Shown here one piece after another: positions 27,901-36,709 of a DNA stretch of 64,000 bases; position 1 is the first letter of the stretch, and the number at the start of each line of letters is the position of its first letter. Below the pieces are notes generated by a model that did no database searches, was not told the DNA's origin, and was given only the letters and a program-made list of their open reading frames with translations. The DNA comes from Formicarius rufipectus (taxonomy: Eukaryota > Chordata > Aves > Passeriformes > Formicariidae). Both the position numbers and the translations under genes were made by a program. The stretch spans positions 1,080,519 through 1,144,518 of the forward strand of contig VXAU01003702.1 of NCBI GenBank assembly GCA_013399695.1, given 5' to 3'.

Positions 27901-27962
27901 AGGCAGGCCCCGAACGCGGATTTCTTCCAGTGGTTCCTGAGGGTCGCCAGCGCTCTCGCCAT
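809..27962 (-). CDS. AGK: AGK gene, coding exons 1-12 (3' part missing)
   Basis: Acylglycerol kinase phosphorylates monoacylglycerol and diacylglycerol to lysophosphatidic and phosphatidic acid. It is also known as a subunit of the TIM22 inner-membrane protein import complex in mitochondria. Twelve exons on the minus strand, all with GT donors and AG acceptors and matching phases, join into about 323 residues that follow the vertebrate AGK protein from its start codon. Visible parts are an N-terminal hydrophobic segment (about residues 16-31), the start of the diacylglycerol kinase catalytic domain with VFLNPAACKG (about 65-74), the nucleotide-binding GGDGT loop (123-127), PIGFIPLG (147-154) and RWGSYRDAGVKVSK (about 210-223). 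The human protein is about 422 residues, so roughly the last 100 are missing; exon 12 ends in a good donor, so more exons lie left of the window or in the nearby N gap. The following CDS entries are its exons. Confidence 0.96.
1987..2131 (-). CDS. AGK: AGK coding exon 11
   Basis: Encodes residues 243-290 and the first base of codon 291. It starts EWPQKHQAALMYVGPTERPP and continues with an acidic, proline-rich linker and LYRRLRLYWSSPK. The EWPQ and GPTERPP blocks are shared with human AGK, whereas the linker is expected to vary. The acceptor is AATTGAAG| and the donor is CCAAAAG|GTGAGC. Confidence 0.95.
4332..4389 (-). CDS. AGK: AGK coding exon 10
   Basis: Completes Lys223 and encodes YWYLGPLKTKAAHFFSTFK (residues 224-242), one substitution class away from human YWYLGPLKIKAAHFFSTLK. 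The acceptor is TTTTCAG| and the donor is TTCAAG|GTAAAA. Confidence 0.96.
6450..6529 (-). CDS. AGK: AGK coding exon 9
   Basis: Encodes residues 197-222 plus two bases of Lys223: GEKEQPVFAVSSLRWGSYRD then AGVKVS. It matches GEKEQPVFA..LRWGSFRDAGVKVSK of human AGK. The acceptor is TTTACAG| and the donor is AGCAA|GTAAGA. Confidence 0.96.
7298..7367 (-). CDS. AGK: AGK coding exon 8
   Basis: Completes Gln173 and encodes residues 174-196, HITNATLAILKGETVPLDVL then QIK, nearly identical to human AGK. The acceptor is TTTTGCAG| and the donor is ATCAAG|GTAAAA. This is the part of the catalytic domain where lipid kinases switch to the second, beta-rich lobe. Confidence 0.95.
9384..9478 (-). CDS. AGK: AGK coding exon 7
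   Basis: Encodes residues 142-172 plus two bases of Gln173: AVFSKIPIGFIPLGKTCTLS, then HTLYPESTNQV. PIGFIPLG is a conserved substrate and nucleotide-site motif of this kinase fold. After it the sequence departs from human (GKTCT against GETSS, and YPESTNQ against FAESGNK), making this one of the less conserved exons. The acceptor is TGTCCAG| and the donor is GTGCA|GTAAGT. Confidence 0.93.
11439..11471 (-). CDS. AGK: AGK coding exon 6 (33 bases)
   Basis: A very small exon encoding VITGLLRRADE (residues 131-141), matching VVTGVLRRTDE of human AGK. The acceptor is TTTTTCAG| and the donor is GATGAG|GTGAGA. Both borders are phase 0, so skipping it would keep the reading frame but remove the helix that follows the GGDGT loop. 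Confidence 0.92.
12407..12499 (-). CDS. AGK: AGK coding exon 5 (GGDGT loop)
   Basis: Encodes residues 100-130, TDYEGQAKKLLELMENTDLI and then IIAGGDGTVQE. GGDGT (residues 123-127) is the glycine-rich nucleotide-binding loop of diacylglycerol/sphingosine-type lipid kinases, and its integrity argues for an active kinase. The acceptor is TTTCTTCAG| and the donor is CAAGAG|GTATTG. The exon is 93 bases and in phase on both sides. Confidence 0.96.
13807..13882 (-). CDS. AGK: AGK coding exon 4
   Basis: Completes Gly74 and encodes residues 75-99, KARNLFEKNAAPILHLSGLD followed by VTVVK. This is a helix and strand of the catalytic domain. The acceptor is TTTCCAG| and the donor is GTTAAG|GTAAGA, both standard. 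Confidence 0.94.
14894..14925. repeat. A-rich low-complexity tract
   Basis: Seventeen A residues followed by CAAAAAA units in AGK intron 3. No SINE body is seen next to it. Confidence 0.85.
15145..15224 (-). CDS. AGK: AGK coding exon 3
   Basis: Encodes AFGNQLIPATMPLKKATVFL and then NPAACK plus two bases of Gly74 (residues 48-74). The KKATVFLNPAACKG segment opens the diacylglycerol kinase catalytic domain. The acceptor is TATATAG| and the donor is AAAGG|GTAAAA. The stretch ATMPL differs from the human PNAQV, while the rest is conserved. Confidence 0.93.
19081..19120 (-). CDS. AGK: AGK coding exon 2
   Basis: A 40-base micro-exon completing Cys34 and encoding DNLLRRAACQEAQ (residues 35-47), as in vertebrate AGK. 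The acceptor is CTGATAG| and the donor is CCCAG|GTAATA. It is too short to stand out as an open frame and was found by searching for the expected peptide. Intron 1 before it is about 8.7 kb, the largest in the gene. Confidence 0.93.
19121..27861 (-). other. AGK intron 1
   Basis: The largest AGK intron, with a CR1 LINE fragment near its 5' end (26355-27016) and the downstream part of the CpG-rich promoter island at its very 5' end. I recognise nothing else in about 7 kb of unremarkable sequence. Confidence 0.75.
26355..27016 (-). mobile_element. CR1-type LINE, 3' fragment
   Basis: On the minus strand, broken frames give the C-terminal part of CR1 reverse transcriptase: ERDLEVL, SREVIL, VRPHLE, LLEQVQRRA, RKNFFTVQV, HWNRLSRGIVE. 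It then ends in a short 3' tail near 26355. Frameshifts and stops show it is dead. It lies in AGK intron 1 in the same orientation as AGK and is 5'-truncated, as is usual for CR1. The 5' limit is approximate. Confidence 0.85.
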
Positions 27963-28200
27963 CCCGGCCCAGCAAGGCGGGGGCGCCGCCGCTCCCGGCC
28001 CGGCCCGAAACGGGTGCCCCGGCGCGGCGTTCCGTGCGGGCAGCGCTGAGCCGGAACAAACTGCGGGAAATCTCACAAATCCCCCCAAATAAAGGGTTTT
28101 CCCAGCCTACACCCCCTGCCCTCTGCCGGCCCTCGGCGCCTGCAGGGCGCTGGGGCGGAGCGGGGGGTGGCAGGGGGAGAAAGGGAGCGGGTGTGGTGAT
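27430..28200 (-). promoter_or_regulatory. AGK CpG-island promoter
   Basis: A GC-rich, CpG-dense block surrounds AGK exon 1, in sharp contrast to AT-rich flanks. I see no TATA box just upstream of the start codon, so a dispersed CpG-island start is likely. Two CGGAA cores in opposite orientation (28030-28034 and 28051-28056) fit ETS/GABP sites, which are common in promoters of nuclear genes for mitochondrial proteins. The transcription start is not determined, and the island borders are judged by eye. Confidence 0.75.
27862..27962 (-). CDS. AGK: AGK coding exon 1 (start codon)
   Basis: Encodes residues 1-33 plus two bases of codon 34, beginning MARALATLRNHWKKSAF. The ATG at 27962-27960 lies in a strong context (GGG before, G after) and is the position equivalent to the human start, TLRNHWKK being shared. 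The segment FGACLLGWGGHWLYG is the N-terminal hydrophobic stretch thought to anchor the protein at the mitochondrial membrane. The donor reads CACTG|GTAATG. Upstream the frame stays open but has no ATG, so this is the natural start. Confidence 0.95.
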
Positions 28201-28375
28201 GGCAGCAGTGAAAACACACACGGCGACACCCCGAAAATAACAGCAACGAAAAGCAAAATGGGAAAAACAAACAGGAAACCCCCTAAAACAACCAATCAAA
28301 ACCCAGCAAAAACAACAACAAACAAGCAAACTAAACACACACACATAAACTATCCCCCCCAACCCCAACACAAAC
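28201..28375. repeat. A/C-rich low-complexity sequence
   Basis: The plus strand is almost free of T over much of this stretch, with runs of AAAACAAC and ACACAC type. It links the CpG island to the minisatellite that follows and shows no gene features. Confidence 0.7.
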
Positions 28376-28686
28376 ACAATAATAATAGTAAGAAGAAGAA
28401 GAATGATAACAATAAACCAAACTGAAAATCATGCTAATAATAATAATCATCATCATCAACAACAACCTGAAAATAATAATGATAATAAACCAAACTGAAA
28501 ATAATAATGATATTAAGGATAATAATGATAATAATAACAATAATAATAATAACAATAACAATAATAAACCAAACTAAAAATCATGTTAATAATAATACTA
28601 ATAAACCAAACTGAAAATAATCACAATATTAATGAGAATAATAATGATGATGATTATGATAATAATAAACCAACCAAACTGAAAAT
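28376..28686. repeat. Compound AAT-rich microsatellite/minisatellite
   Basis: Runs of AAT, ATG and AAC triplets are interrupted five times by the same longer motif, AATAAACCAAACTGAAAAT or a close variant, starting at about 28411, 28484, 28564, 28600 and 28664. This looks like a longer unit that was duplicated while the triplets expanded between copies. Open frames here are low-complexity artefacts. Confidence 0.9.
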
Positions 28687-28859
28687 CCCCCAGCATATTC
28701 AGCCAGAAGGACTGTCCTCGAGGAAAGGCCCTGGTTTGCTGTTTAAGCCAAACCAGGAGCATGGCCATGAGCACCAGGAGAAGCGGCTCCAGCCCCACAA
28801 GGATGCCATGGACATGTTAGTGTCCTGCCAGGGCTAGGTGGAAGCACAGCCAAATGCTT

Positions 28860-30126
28860 TGGGACAAACTAGTGGGGGTGGCCTCTTCCAGCATTAACCA
28901 GGTTATAACTATTATAGTCTATGGAAATATTTTTGACAAGGAAACCCACCTAGTTCATCAAGGCAAGCCCATGGATGTAATCTGGATTTCAGTAAGGCTT
29001 TCGATACTGTCTCTTACAGGATCCCTCTGGACAAACTGTCCAGCACAGCCAGACAAATATATCATGTGGTGGGTGAGCAGTTGGCTCATGGGTGGAGCAC
29101 AGAGGGTAACAGTGACTGGGGTGACATCAGACTGGTTACCTGTCACTTGTGGGGTTCCACAGGGATCCATCTCAGACCCCGTGCTCTGCAACATCTTCAT
29201 AAATGACTTGGACACAGGACTGGAAGGGATAATGAAAAAGTTTGGCAATGATAATAAATTTGGAAGAGCTGTGTAGTCCATCCAGGGCAGGGAGGCCCTG
29301 CAGGGACACATCAACAAATCAGAGAGATGGACAATCACCAACAGCATGAAGTTTAACAAAGTCAAGTGCTGGATTCCACACCTGGGATGGGGCAATCCTG
29401 GGTGTGTGTATAGATGGGGAAATGAGATGCTGGAAAATATCACCGTGGAAAGGGACCTGGGGGCCCTGGTCAATGGCAAGTTGGATATGAGTCAGCAGTG
29501 CCCTGGCAGCCAGGGGGACCAACCCTGTCCTGGGGGGCATCAGGCACAGCATCGTCAGCTGGTTGAGGGAGGGGATTGTCCCACTCTGCTCTGCACTGGG
29601 GCGGCCTCACCCTGAATATTGTGTGCAGTTTGGGTCACCATGATATAGGACAGATATTAAGCCATTAGAGAGTGTCCAAAGGAGGGCAATGAAGATGGTG
29701 AAGGGTCTTGAGGGGAAGCCACATGAGGCACAGCTGGGGGCACTTGGTGTGTTCAGCCTGAAGAAGAGGAGACTGAGGGCAGACCTCACTGCAGTTACAA
29801 CATCCTCGTGAGGGGAAGAGGAGGGGCAGGCACTGATCTCTTCTCTGTGCTGACCAGTGACAGGACCCAGGAGAATGGCCTGAAGTTGTGTCAGGGGAAG
29901 TTTAGCTTGAATATTAGAAAAGGTTCTTCCCCCAGAGGGTGGTTGGGCACTGGAACAGGCTCCCCAGAGCAGTGGTCACAGCACCAAGCGTGAGAGAGTT
30001 CAAGAAGCATTTGGATAATGCTCTCAGGCACATGGTAAGACTCTTGGGTCTGTCCTGTGCAGGGCCAAGAGTTGGACTTGATGATCCTTGTGGGTCCCTC
30101 CCAACTCAGAATATTCTATTATTCTA
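28860..30126 (+). mobile_element. CR1 LINE, 5'-truncated, inactive
   Basis: CR1 retrotransposon ORF2 remains on the plus strand. Translated pieces include DFSKAFDTVS (reverse transcriptase motif A, about 28985-29020, shifted in frame), GVPQGS (about 29152), FINDLD, FGNDNK where active copies have FADDTK, MKFNKVKC, SDRTQENGLKL and GTGTGSPEQW/HWNRLPRAVV. The 3' end, with TTGATGATCCTTGTGGGTCC followed by CCAACTC and ATTCTATTATTCT, is the typical avian CR1 tail. Several frameshifts and the changed catalytic motif show it is dead. The 5' border is uncertain by about 100 bases. Confidence 0.93.
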
Positions 30127-30436
30127 ACCCAGGCCATGGTTTCTCATGATGCCTGAAAGATGGTGACCAGCCTCAGAAATTTCATAAAAGTGCTGAGAGA
30201 CCCTGTGCTATGAGAAAGGAAGAGATGTGTTGGCCTTTCACAACAAACCATTGGCTAAATAAGTGGTGTGCTTTTGTAAACCACAGCCTGAAGATGCAGA
30301 AGAACAAGGATGCAGCATGGCAGGGACTAGCAGGTCAGGATAACAAACACTGGACAGAAATTTTTTCAGAGTGTTTTTTCTGCTCTTGCAAAATGCCATT
30401 TTCAGCAATATAAACATGTCAAAGTCAATAAAACAG
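30127..30436. other. Intergenic, nothing recognised
   Basis: Unique-looking sequence between the CR1 3' end and a T-rich tract. No coding or RNA feature is seen. Confidence 0.6.
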
Positions 30437-30564
30437 TTTTTTTGGGTTTGGTTTCGTTTGGTTTGGGGATTTTTTGTGTGGTTTTTTTGTGGTTTTGTTT
30501 TGGTTTGGTTTTTTGTTTGCTTTTTTTTGTTTGTTTGTTTGTTTTTTGTTTTTTGTTTTTTTTT
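30437..30564. repeat. T/G-rich low-complexity tract
   Basis: About 130 bases made almost only of T and G on the plus strand (TTTG and GGTTTTG units). Open frames across it are compositional artefacts. Confidence 0.9.
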
Positions 30565-32675
30565 AAAAGCTTCCCCAAATCCTTCCGCTTAAGAATGTTG
30601 GGATAGGATGTGAGTAGTAACATAAGGTGGCTGCTTGAGGCCAAATTTGGGATTCTGGATATGCAAAAGTCTGTTCTGCAAAAATCAAGGTGACGTAGAA
30701 GATGGTCCTGAAGACATCTGCTGTTAGTGATAAGAAAAGCAGAGTAAACCCTATGGATTAGTTTCCTTCCTCTTTTGGCTTTTCTTTCCCCTTCATTTTG
30801 TAGAGCAGACGATCTGGGAATTTTTTATTCCTAGGAAAACATTAAATTATCTTCCCCTGATAAATATTTCAGGCATAACCTCATCCAGTAGCCATTGCTT
30901 CCCACTTCAGTATTCCAGGTTCATCTGTCCAGTGCATCAGTGTGCTGAGTGCAGGCACTTGATGCAGTGCTGAATGTTCCAGGTGGTGTGGAGTGATTAA
31001 ATGTCCTACTTTTCTTTTGGTGTTGTCCTACTTTTTTTTGAGGATTCAGGTGGTACGGCCAATTGCTCACAGCAGTGATAGCCACAGATATTAGTACTCT
31101 CGTCCTGCTTTCCTTCACTTATAAAAAGATTGTGTGCTGATAAATGCTTTTCAAATTCATAATTCTCATGTGGTGCCACAAATAATTCACAAGCATCTGT
31201 AGCTTCCTATTTTGCAACCAAGTCTACTGAGTACAGTTATGTTTATTAACAATGTTTCCAAAATAAGCTTGAATTTTTAAAATAAACCTCTTTAGCATGC
31301 TAATACATGTTCAGAGCTGTCAGAAAAAAAATGCTTAAATGTTTGAAAGACCTGAATGTCTCTAAGATGGCTGAATGGAAATTTTCCTGAGTTCATAGCC
31401 ATGAAAAGACATCAGGGTTAGTCTAAGTGAGAAATTTTAGCTCAAATACTAGTTGTCTTCAGCATCCCTAGCAGAAGGACTTCACCCTATTTTGGGCAGA
31501 GTGGCTGGTGCCATCCCATCCCAACTATTGGCACTGTGTGATGCTGCCTAAGAATTTGGGTTGGTGATTTTTGGGATGGGGCTTTTTGAAGAGAACTACT
31601 CTTAGAAGAAAGAGACAGTGCAGGCAACAACCACAGACTGTGCACTTGTGTCTTTACTTGGCTTTGCTTAGAATGCAGCGTCCATTCAGAAATCCCTCCT
31701 GGCAAACATCTACGTCCTAGTTTTTTGGCCGTGGCTGTCTGATAACCCCCAAGGTAGATCACACCTGCCATGCTTCCGTATGTACCAGGTACTTCTCTTT
31801 TAGCTGTCCTAGTTTTCTGCATGTCAGATCAATAGAAGTAGGTATTAGAGTATGTGCAATGGAAAACGAGAGGATAAAGGGCTGATCTCGAACATTCTCT
31901 AGATTCTGTGCTGTAGTAATTTTTGAGGCCAAGTAAAATTCCTGCTCTCTTTTTCAGAAAACTGTTCAGAGGAGGCTGGAATGTGTGTTTTTGGTTTTTT
32001 ACACTTGCTCAATGGATGGTGTAAAAAAGAACAATTCAAAAAGTTGCTCTTCAACTCTAATACTTGACTGGGGATGTGTCACCTAAAATTATCACAGAAG
32101 TTTTATGTGAAGACAGGTGAATGTCTCATCCCAGTTACTCATGGCTGACCCTTTTCTGAAGAGCAATATTTTTTATCAACTTGTATCTACCATAAGTTCC
32201 AAGGCTGTTAGCCGAAGAAACTTCAGGTAGATGATCATGCTTCAGGCACAAACTTCTTTGTAACTTTAGGAAAGTCACATCTGCAATCATGACAGTTCTC
32301 TTCTTAGCCACAGAATGTGGGGGAAACAGGAGAGAGATTTCTGTCTGCCACTTGGCAATGCCCTACAATTGGCAAGGACAGAGAATGGTTTAGTCTCCAT
32401 TTCTGGCCAGTACAATTTGTAGCTACGTTTGCATAAAAAAAAAAATTGATCTCCCCAGTCTAGTGTAGTCATTCTGTCATGTTTACAGCAATGGAGAATT
32501 GAGACCCCACTGCCTGCTGCTTATCCTGGCATTTGTGACTCACCTATGGATGGTTGGAGGGTGTCAAACAGCACTGCTGTCAGCCACATCGCATGCCAGC
32601 ATGGTGATCCTATCTCTTCAGGTCCTTCCTTATAAGTAAAATACAAATAGCTGCTTGTATTGCAAAGACACCAAA
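30565..32675. other. Intergenic, nothing recognised
   Basis: No exon, RNA gene or mobile element recognised in this stretch on either strand. Confidence 0.6.
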
Positions 32676-33200
32676 TTTATTGCTCTGTTGTTGTTGGCTG
32701 GACTTCGCGAAGGAAGATCTTGGGATAAGCCTGCGCAATGGATTTTTTAAGTGAGGCACAGGGTGCGCAGAACTGGCCCCACCCCCTTTACTCCTGAGGT
32801 TCATCTTGCCACGGCCGAGCAGCTCGGACGGTGACAGCGAGTTCCTCCAGGATTCGAACCGGCGTCCTCAGAGGAGGAGCCGGCTCCACAGGCGGGGGCC
32901 TACGCCACTCGGCCAATGCCCGCCGCCTCTCAAGTGTAACATACAAACAGCAAAGCAATAATGTCAGGCTGTTGAGAAATCCTGGGAGCCCACGTGGGTC
33001 AGAGCACCAGGGGAAGACCTCGCCTTGTCCTCTCTGCCACCGAATGACACAAACGTGGCACTGCAGCCACGCCTGTAACACGAGCTGAGGCAGGTTGCTC
33101 TGTAGGAGCTCTGTGATTACCACACTGGTGTAAGTCTGTGTTCCTGCCAGGCTGAGGCAGCGTTGTCTGCTTATAGTCCGCCCACTCCCCCCTTTTTTTA
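32676..33200 (-). other. GC-rich patch with promoter-like and poly(A)-like signals
   Basis: A CpG-containing patch in AT-rich surroundings. Read on the minus strand it has AAAAAAAGGGGGG (33199-33187), a GGGCGG box (33184-33179), CTATAAGC resembling a TATA box (33176-33169), a tRNA relic (about 32930-32845) and AATAAA (32681-32676) followed by a GT-rich stretch. This could be an old transposable element or a processed insertion; I do not recognise its family. A 111-codon frame crosses it but has no ATG. Confidence 0.4.
32845..32930 (-). pseudogene. tRNA relic, Leu/Ser class (long variable arm)
   Basis: The minus strand carries TGGCCGAGTGG (A box) and GGTTCGAATCC (B box) at tRNA spacing. The D arm GCCGAGTGGCGTAGGC is close to that of serine and leucine tRNAs. 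An anticodon stem with four of five pairs (CCCGC/GCCGG) closes a seven-base loop with T33, and a perfect five-pair variable arm TCCTC-CTCT-GAGGA follows. The T stem has two mismatches and the acceptor stem does not pair, so it is not a working tRNA. The triplet at anticodon position, GTG, fits neither Leu nor Ser. It may be a pseudogene or the head of a tRNA-derived SINE. Confidence 0.6.
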
Positions 33201-36200
33201 CACATGATTAATCTCACTATGGCCAGAGTGACAGAGAAGAGTGTTTTCACACAACCTTCAGGCTTTTGTGCAGCTGATGAGAAAAAATGCAGAATCTAAA
33301 TCTTTCCATGCCTCTGACCCAGCTCGGGAGATTGTAATTTGCTTTGGTTTAATTCCACAACACCTGAACACCAAGTATGATTTAAAATGAGGGAGAGCCT
33401 TTTTCCTGGAGGATGAGAGCAGCTCTGACTGGCAGTTTCCCCACGTCAGGCCATGGCGTGGGAGCTCCAGCCTTTCAGACAGATCCTCCTCTAACATTTC
33501 TTTCCCCACAAGCCATGGGCATAGGCTTGGCTGCAGACAGAGCTCTTTCTCTCCCTACCTGTGGTTGTTCCTGTGCTAGCTGAAATCTCTGGTGAACTTC
33601 CCACTGTTTTTGTGCTTCTGTTCTGCAGGTTTTGCATCCAAGACCTGAAGCTGTCCTTCCACTCTGGGTCCCAGGGTCCTCTGTCCCACCCCAGCCAGTG
33701 ATTTGAGTAAGAGAGAGGAGCACTGCAGCCAATGAATATAATCAGAGAAGGTTACTGTCTGTGAGAGCAGAGAAAGTTCATGATGGATTCTCTTGCCCTC
33801 ATTTCCAGCTCTGCCTGAAGGTGTGATTCCCTGGGGTGGTCATGTCTGCAGTTAGTGCCTGCTCCACTGGCTTGGAGTAAGAAGTGAATCACACTGGCAG
33901 GGCTTTTGGTTGGGTTACTCAGAGAAGCTGTGCACAAGAATAATCTCTTCCCTTCCTTCCCCTCCTCACTCTTCCTTGGCTCTTCTGTAAGCAGAACATG
34001 ACCTGAGCTTCAACCTCTCTAGAAGTAAATTCAGGATCATGCCTAGTGTATTTGTATGGCAAACCCCACTACTTTTACATCTGCCCCCTCTTCCCACAGC
34101 TGATCTATTACACAGAAATATTCCCTGATTCTCAGAGTTTATTAACCTTTTTTTTCCAAGGGAATGAATAGAAGTATTCACAGCTTTTGAACAGCAGCAG
34201 AAACCCATTACATTGCTCTGTGGCAGTCTTGTCGGGAACTTGTTCCTTTAGGAGAGACACATTTCAGAAGGTTCTACACTCACTGCCAGACTGTTTGGAT
34301 TCAGTAAATGCAGGTGCCACTGAGGCATTAGGGTGAGCAGGCCCAGACCCCAGGCTTTGAGCATAGCACCAGTTAGATCTCCTCTGGGTCTGCTCAAAAT
34401 GAAGGAACAAAGGCAGTGTCCTGGGACTGGGATTTATCCATTCACCCCGCAGCACAAACCTCTGCGCACAAAAATCTGTAAAGGCTCCTGTGTTAATCTT
34501 CTCTGCTCTACACTCTGCTTTTCAGTGAAGGGCTCAGCAAGAGCTAGACCAAGGCACCAGTTTTGTTACTGGTACAGGATCCTACCCTTGAGAAAGTCTT
34601 GCTGACCCAGGCTAAGGTCACTCATCTCTGAGCTCATGCTGCTAATATGGGGCTGGTGCCTGTTAGAGGACTCTGCATAGAAAATAGTATGATACAGGAA
34701 GGGAGAGAGAAGGAGACAGACCAAGTGCACAGCACAGAGCTGCTCACAGGATGAGTGTGCCCCTGTAATGGGGTCTGTTTGCAGAAGAGGTAACTGTCAC
34801 CCAGCAAGATGAGAAGTGCCGCACCTCCCCTGGGCTTCCCTCTGCAGGCAAGTATTGTCACTTATGCAGACAGAATCTGAGTGAGGGATGTAAACCATGA
34901 GAGTCCTCACTCAGGCATCTTGCTTTTGGCAGAGCTTAATGCTCATTGTTTAACACAAAAAAAAAAAAAAAAAAAAAAAAAAAGTCATATTCTTTTCTTT
35001 TATCCCTGTAGTACAGCTGGATGAGAGAGAGGGTAGGAAATTAAGGCTTTTATGCTGTTTCTTGATTTCAGTGCACCCAGAAATATTACATACTACTTCC
35101 CTATATTCACACTGAGATATTGCCTACCAGAAAATCCAGCTGCTGCTGTATACCATCCTGGTTATATCTCACAGCCAGATGATCTTGTATTCAGAAGAGC
35201 TTGTGAAAACTACTAATACATCTGCAGCAATAATTCATTTTTCACTGAGGCAGTGACATACTAATCTATGGACCAGATGGAGTGGGGCCTTGGGCAATTG
35301 TAATCAAAGAGCAGCAGCCACAGTTTGAAGGAAAGAGATTCCCAGTTGGTTTCCTATTAAATGCTTCTGTTTTCATTTTGGTTTGAGTCAATTGTGTGCA
35401 TCACCATGGCCCACTGAACACATCTGGCTGACATCTTAGATCACATACCCAGCACATTATTGTGTTTGCTCAAAGTTTCACTCCTTCCAAAGTCAGTGGC
35501 AATGCTCTGTGACAACAACCTGTTTTATCCTTGTTCTTAGGTGGAATTGGGGGAAAACCAGAATCAGCTGCAGGCAAAGGCAGACTGAGAAAAATCCATC
35601 ACTGTAAATGATGAACCACTCCCATTCCTCTTCATCAACCAAATATCTTTGTCACTGTAGAAGCTAGTAGATTAATTTGTCTTGGATGCTGGAGCACAAA
35701 ATATGGCCACTTAGAACAAGTATAATCCCACCAAGTTACTATAAATTGGTCCAGTTCAGTCCCTGCCAAAAGCTACATTCCACTTGTAATACTGACAAGG
35801 ACCTTTGCTGATGAATTCTTACTGAGCATTTCATCAGTCTGTGAAATAAAGGTCTTACTGTTATCAGGTACTGGTGAGTGCATAACTGTTCTCTGTATTT
35901 TTCTTTTCTTTAACTTAATTGGTTAAACTGGAATAAAATCTGATATTCTGCTTTGTCATTTTCTCCCAGCTTTTGGTTATTTCAAAGGGAATCGGTTTAC
36001 TCTTCCTGTGAGAAAAAATGTTGCTGGAGTTACAGATCTGGTCATATACACTGCTTCCTTAGGTTTGGGAAGACATTAGAGAGTTCTTTTGAACACTTTT
36101 TCTCTATAAACTCTGTAGAATTTTCAGCAAATATATTTTAACAAGCTCTGTGGCAAGTTTGGTTTTGTACAGTTTCATGTTGCATTTATCTTTCAGAAAG

Positions 36201-36606
36201 TTACTAAGTGATACGATTTTTAAAATTTTGTTATTTTCATGTTGTTAATTGGCAGGCTAATTATGACACAGACATTGCTTTAAAATCCCATGTAATTTCT
36301 TTCACTTCATACAGTGCATTTTCTTCCAATTCCTATGACATTGTGATCTGGTGTCAGTTCAAGGGTGGCTTGGCTTTTCAGGCTGTTTAGACATTGTTTT
36401 AACTTAATATATTGCTTCAAGGATCTGTGATAAGACAATGCTGAGGGCAGTGTAAGACTCTGGGACTTGACTAGGCTGGATTAGAACAGCCTTGTATTTT
36501 ACATTAAATGAAAGCAGTTTGAACCACAGTAACAATCCAATACTTGTTATCCACAGTCTCCAAATGCACAGGCATTATTGACTCCATTTATATGACATCT
36601 TTGCTT
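33201..36606. other. Intergenic, nothing recognised
   Basis: No gene or identifiable mobile element. The only distinct item is a run of 27 A on the plus strand at 34957-34983. Confidence 0.6.
34957..34983. repeat. Poly-A tract (27 bases)
   Basis: An uninterrupted A run on the plus strand. No recognisable retroposed gene lies directly upstream. Confidence 0.95.
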
Positions 36607-36709
36607 CTTTTTTGATTTTGTTTTTTTTGTTTTGGTTTGGGTTGGGTTTTTTTGTTTGTTTGTTTTTGTTTGTTTGGTGTGGGTTTTTTTGTTGTTTGTT
36701 TTTTTTTTT
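36607..36709. repeat. T/G-rich low-complexity tract
   Basis: About 100 bases of T runs with GTTTG units on the plus strand, similar in makeup to the tract at 30437-30564. The lysine/threonine-rich frame on the other strand is an artefact of this composition. Confidence 0.9.

Noticed and set aside
27391..28377. Open frame of 328 codons on the minus strand over the AGK promoter
   Set aside because: It begins at a GTG, not an ATG. It exists because the CpG island has few stop codons, and it crosses AGK exon 1 in a different frame.
28958..29479. Open frame of 173 codons opposite the CR1 copy
   Set aside because: It is antisense to the CR1 reverse transcriptase region and has no recognisable domain; it is a shadow frame.
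30402..30644. Lysine-rich frame of 80 codons, and the phenylalanine-rich frame opposite
   Set aside because: Both are translations of the T/G-rich tract at 30437-30564.
32788..33123. Open frame of 111 codons on the minus strand at the tRNA relic
   Set aside because: It starts with GTG and has no internal ATG. It runs through the tRNA relic, and I recognise no protein family.
32676..33200. Reading the GC-rich patch as a solo retroviral LTR
   Set aside because: The purine tract lies only about ten bases before the TATA-like box, leaving no room for a normal U3, and no TG...CA borders with target duplications were found. It has a complete set of tRNA arms rather than a primer-binding site.
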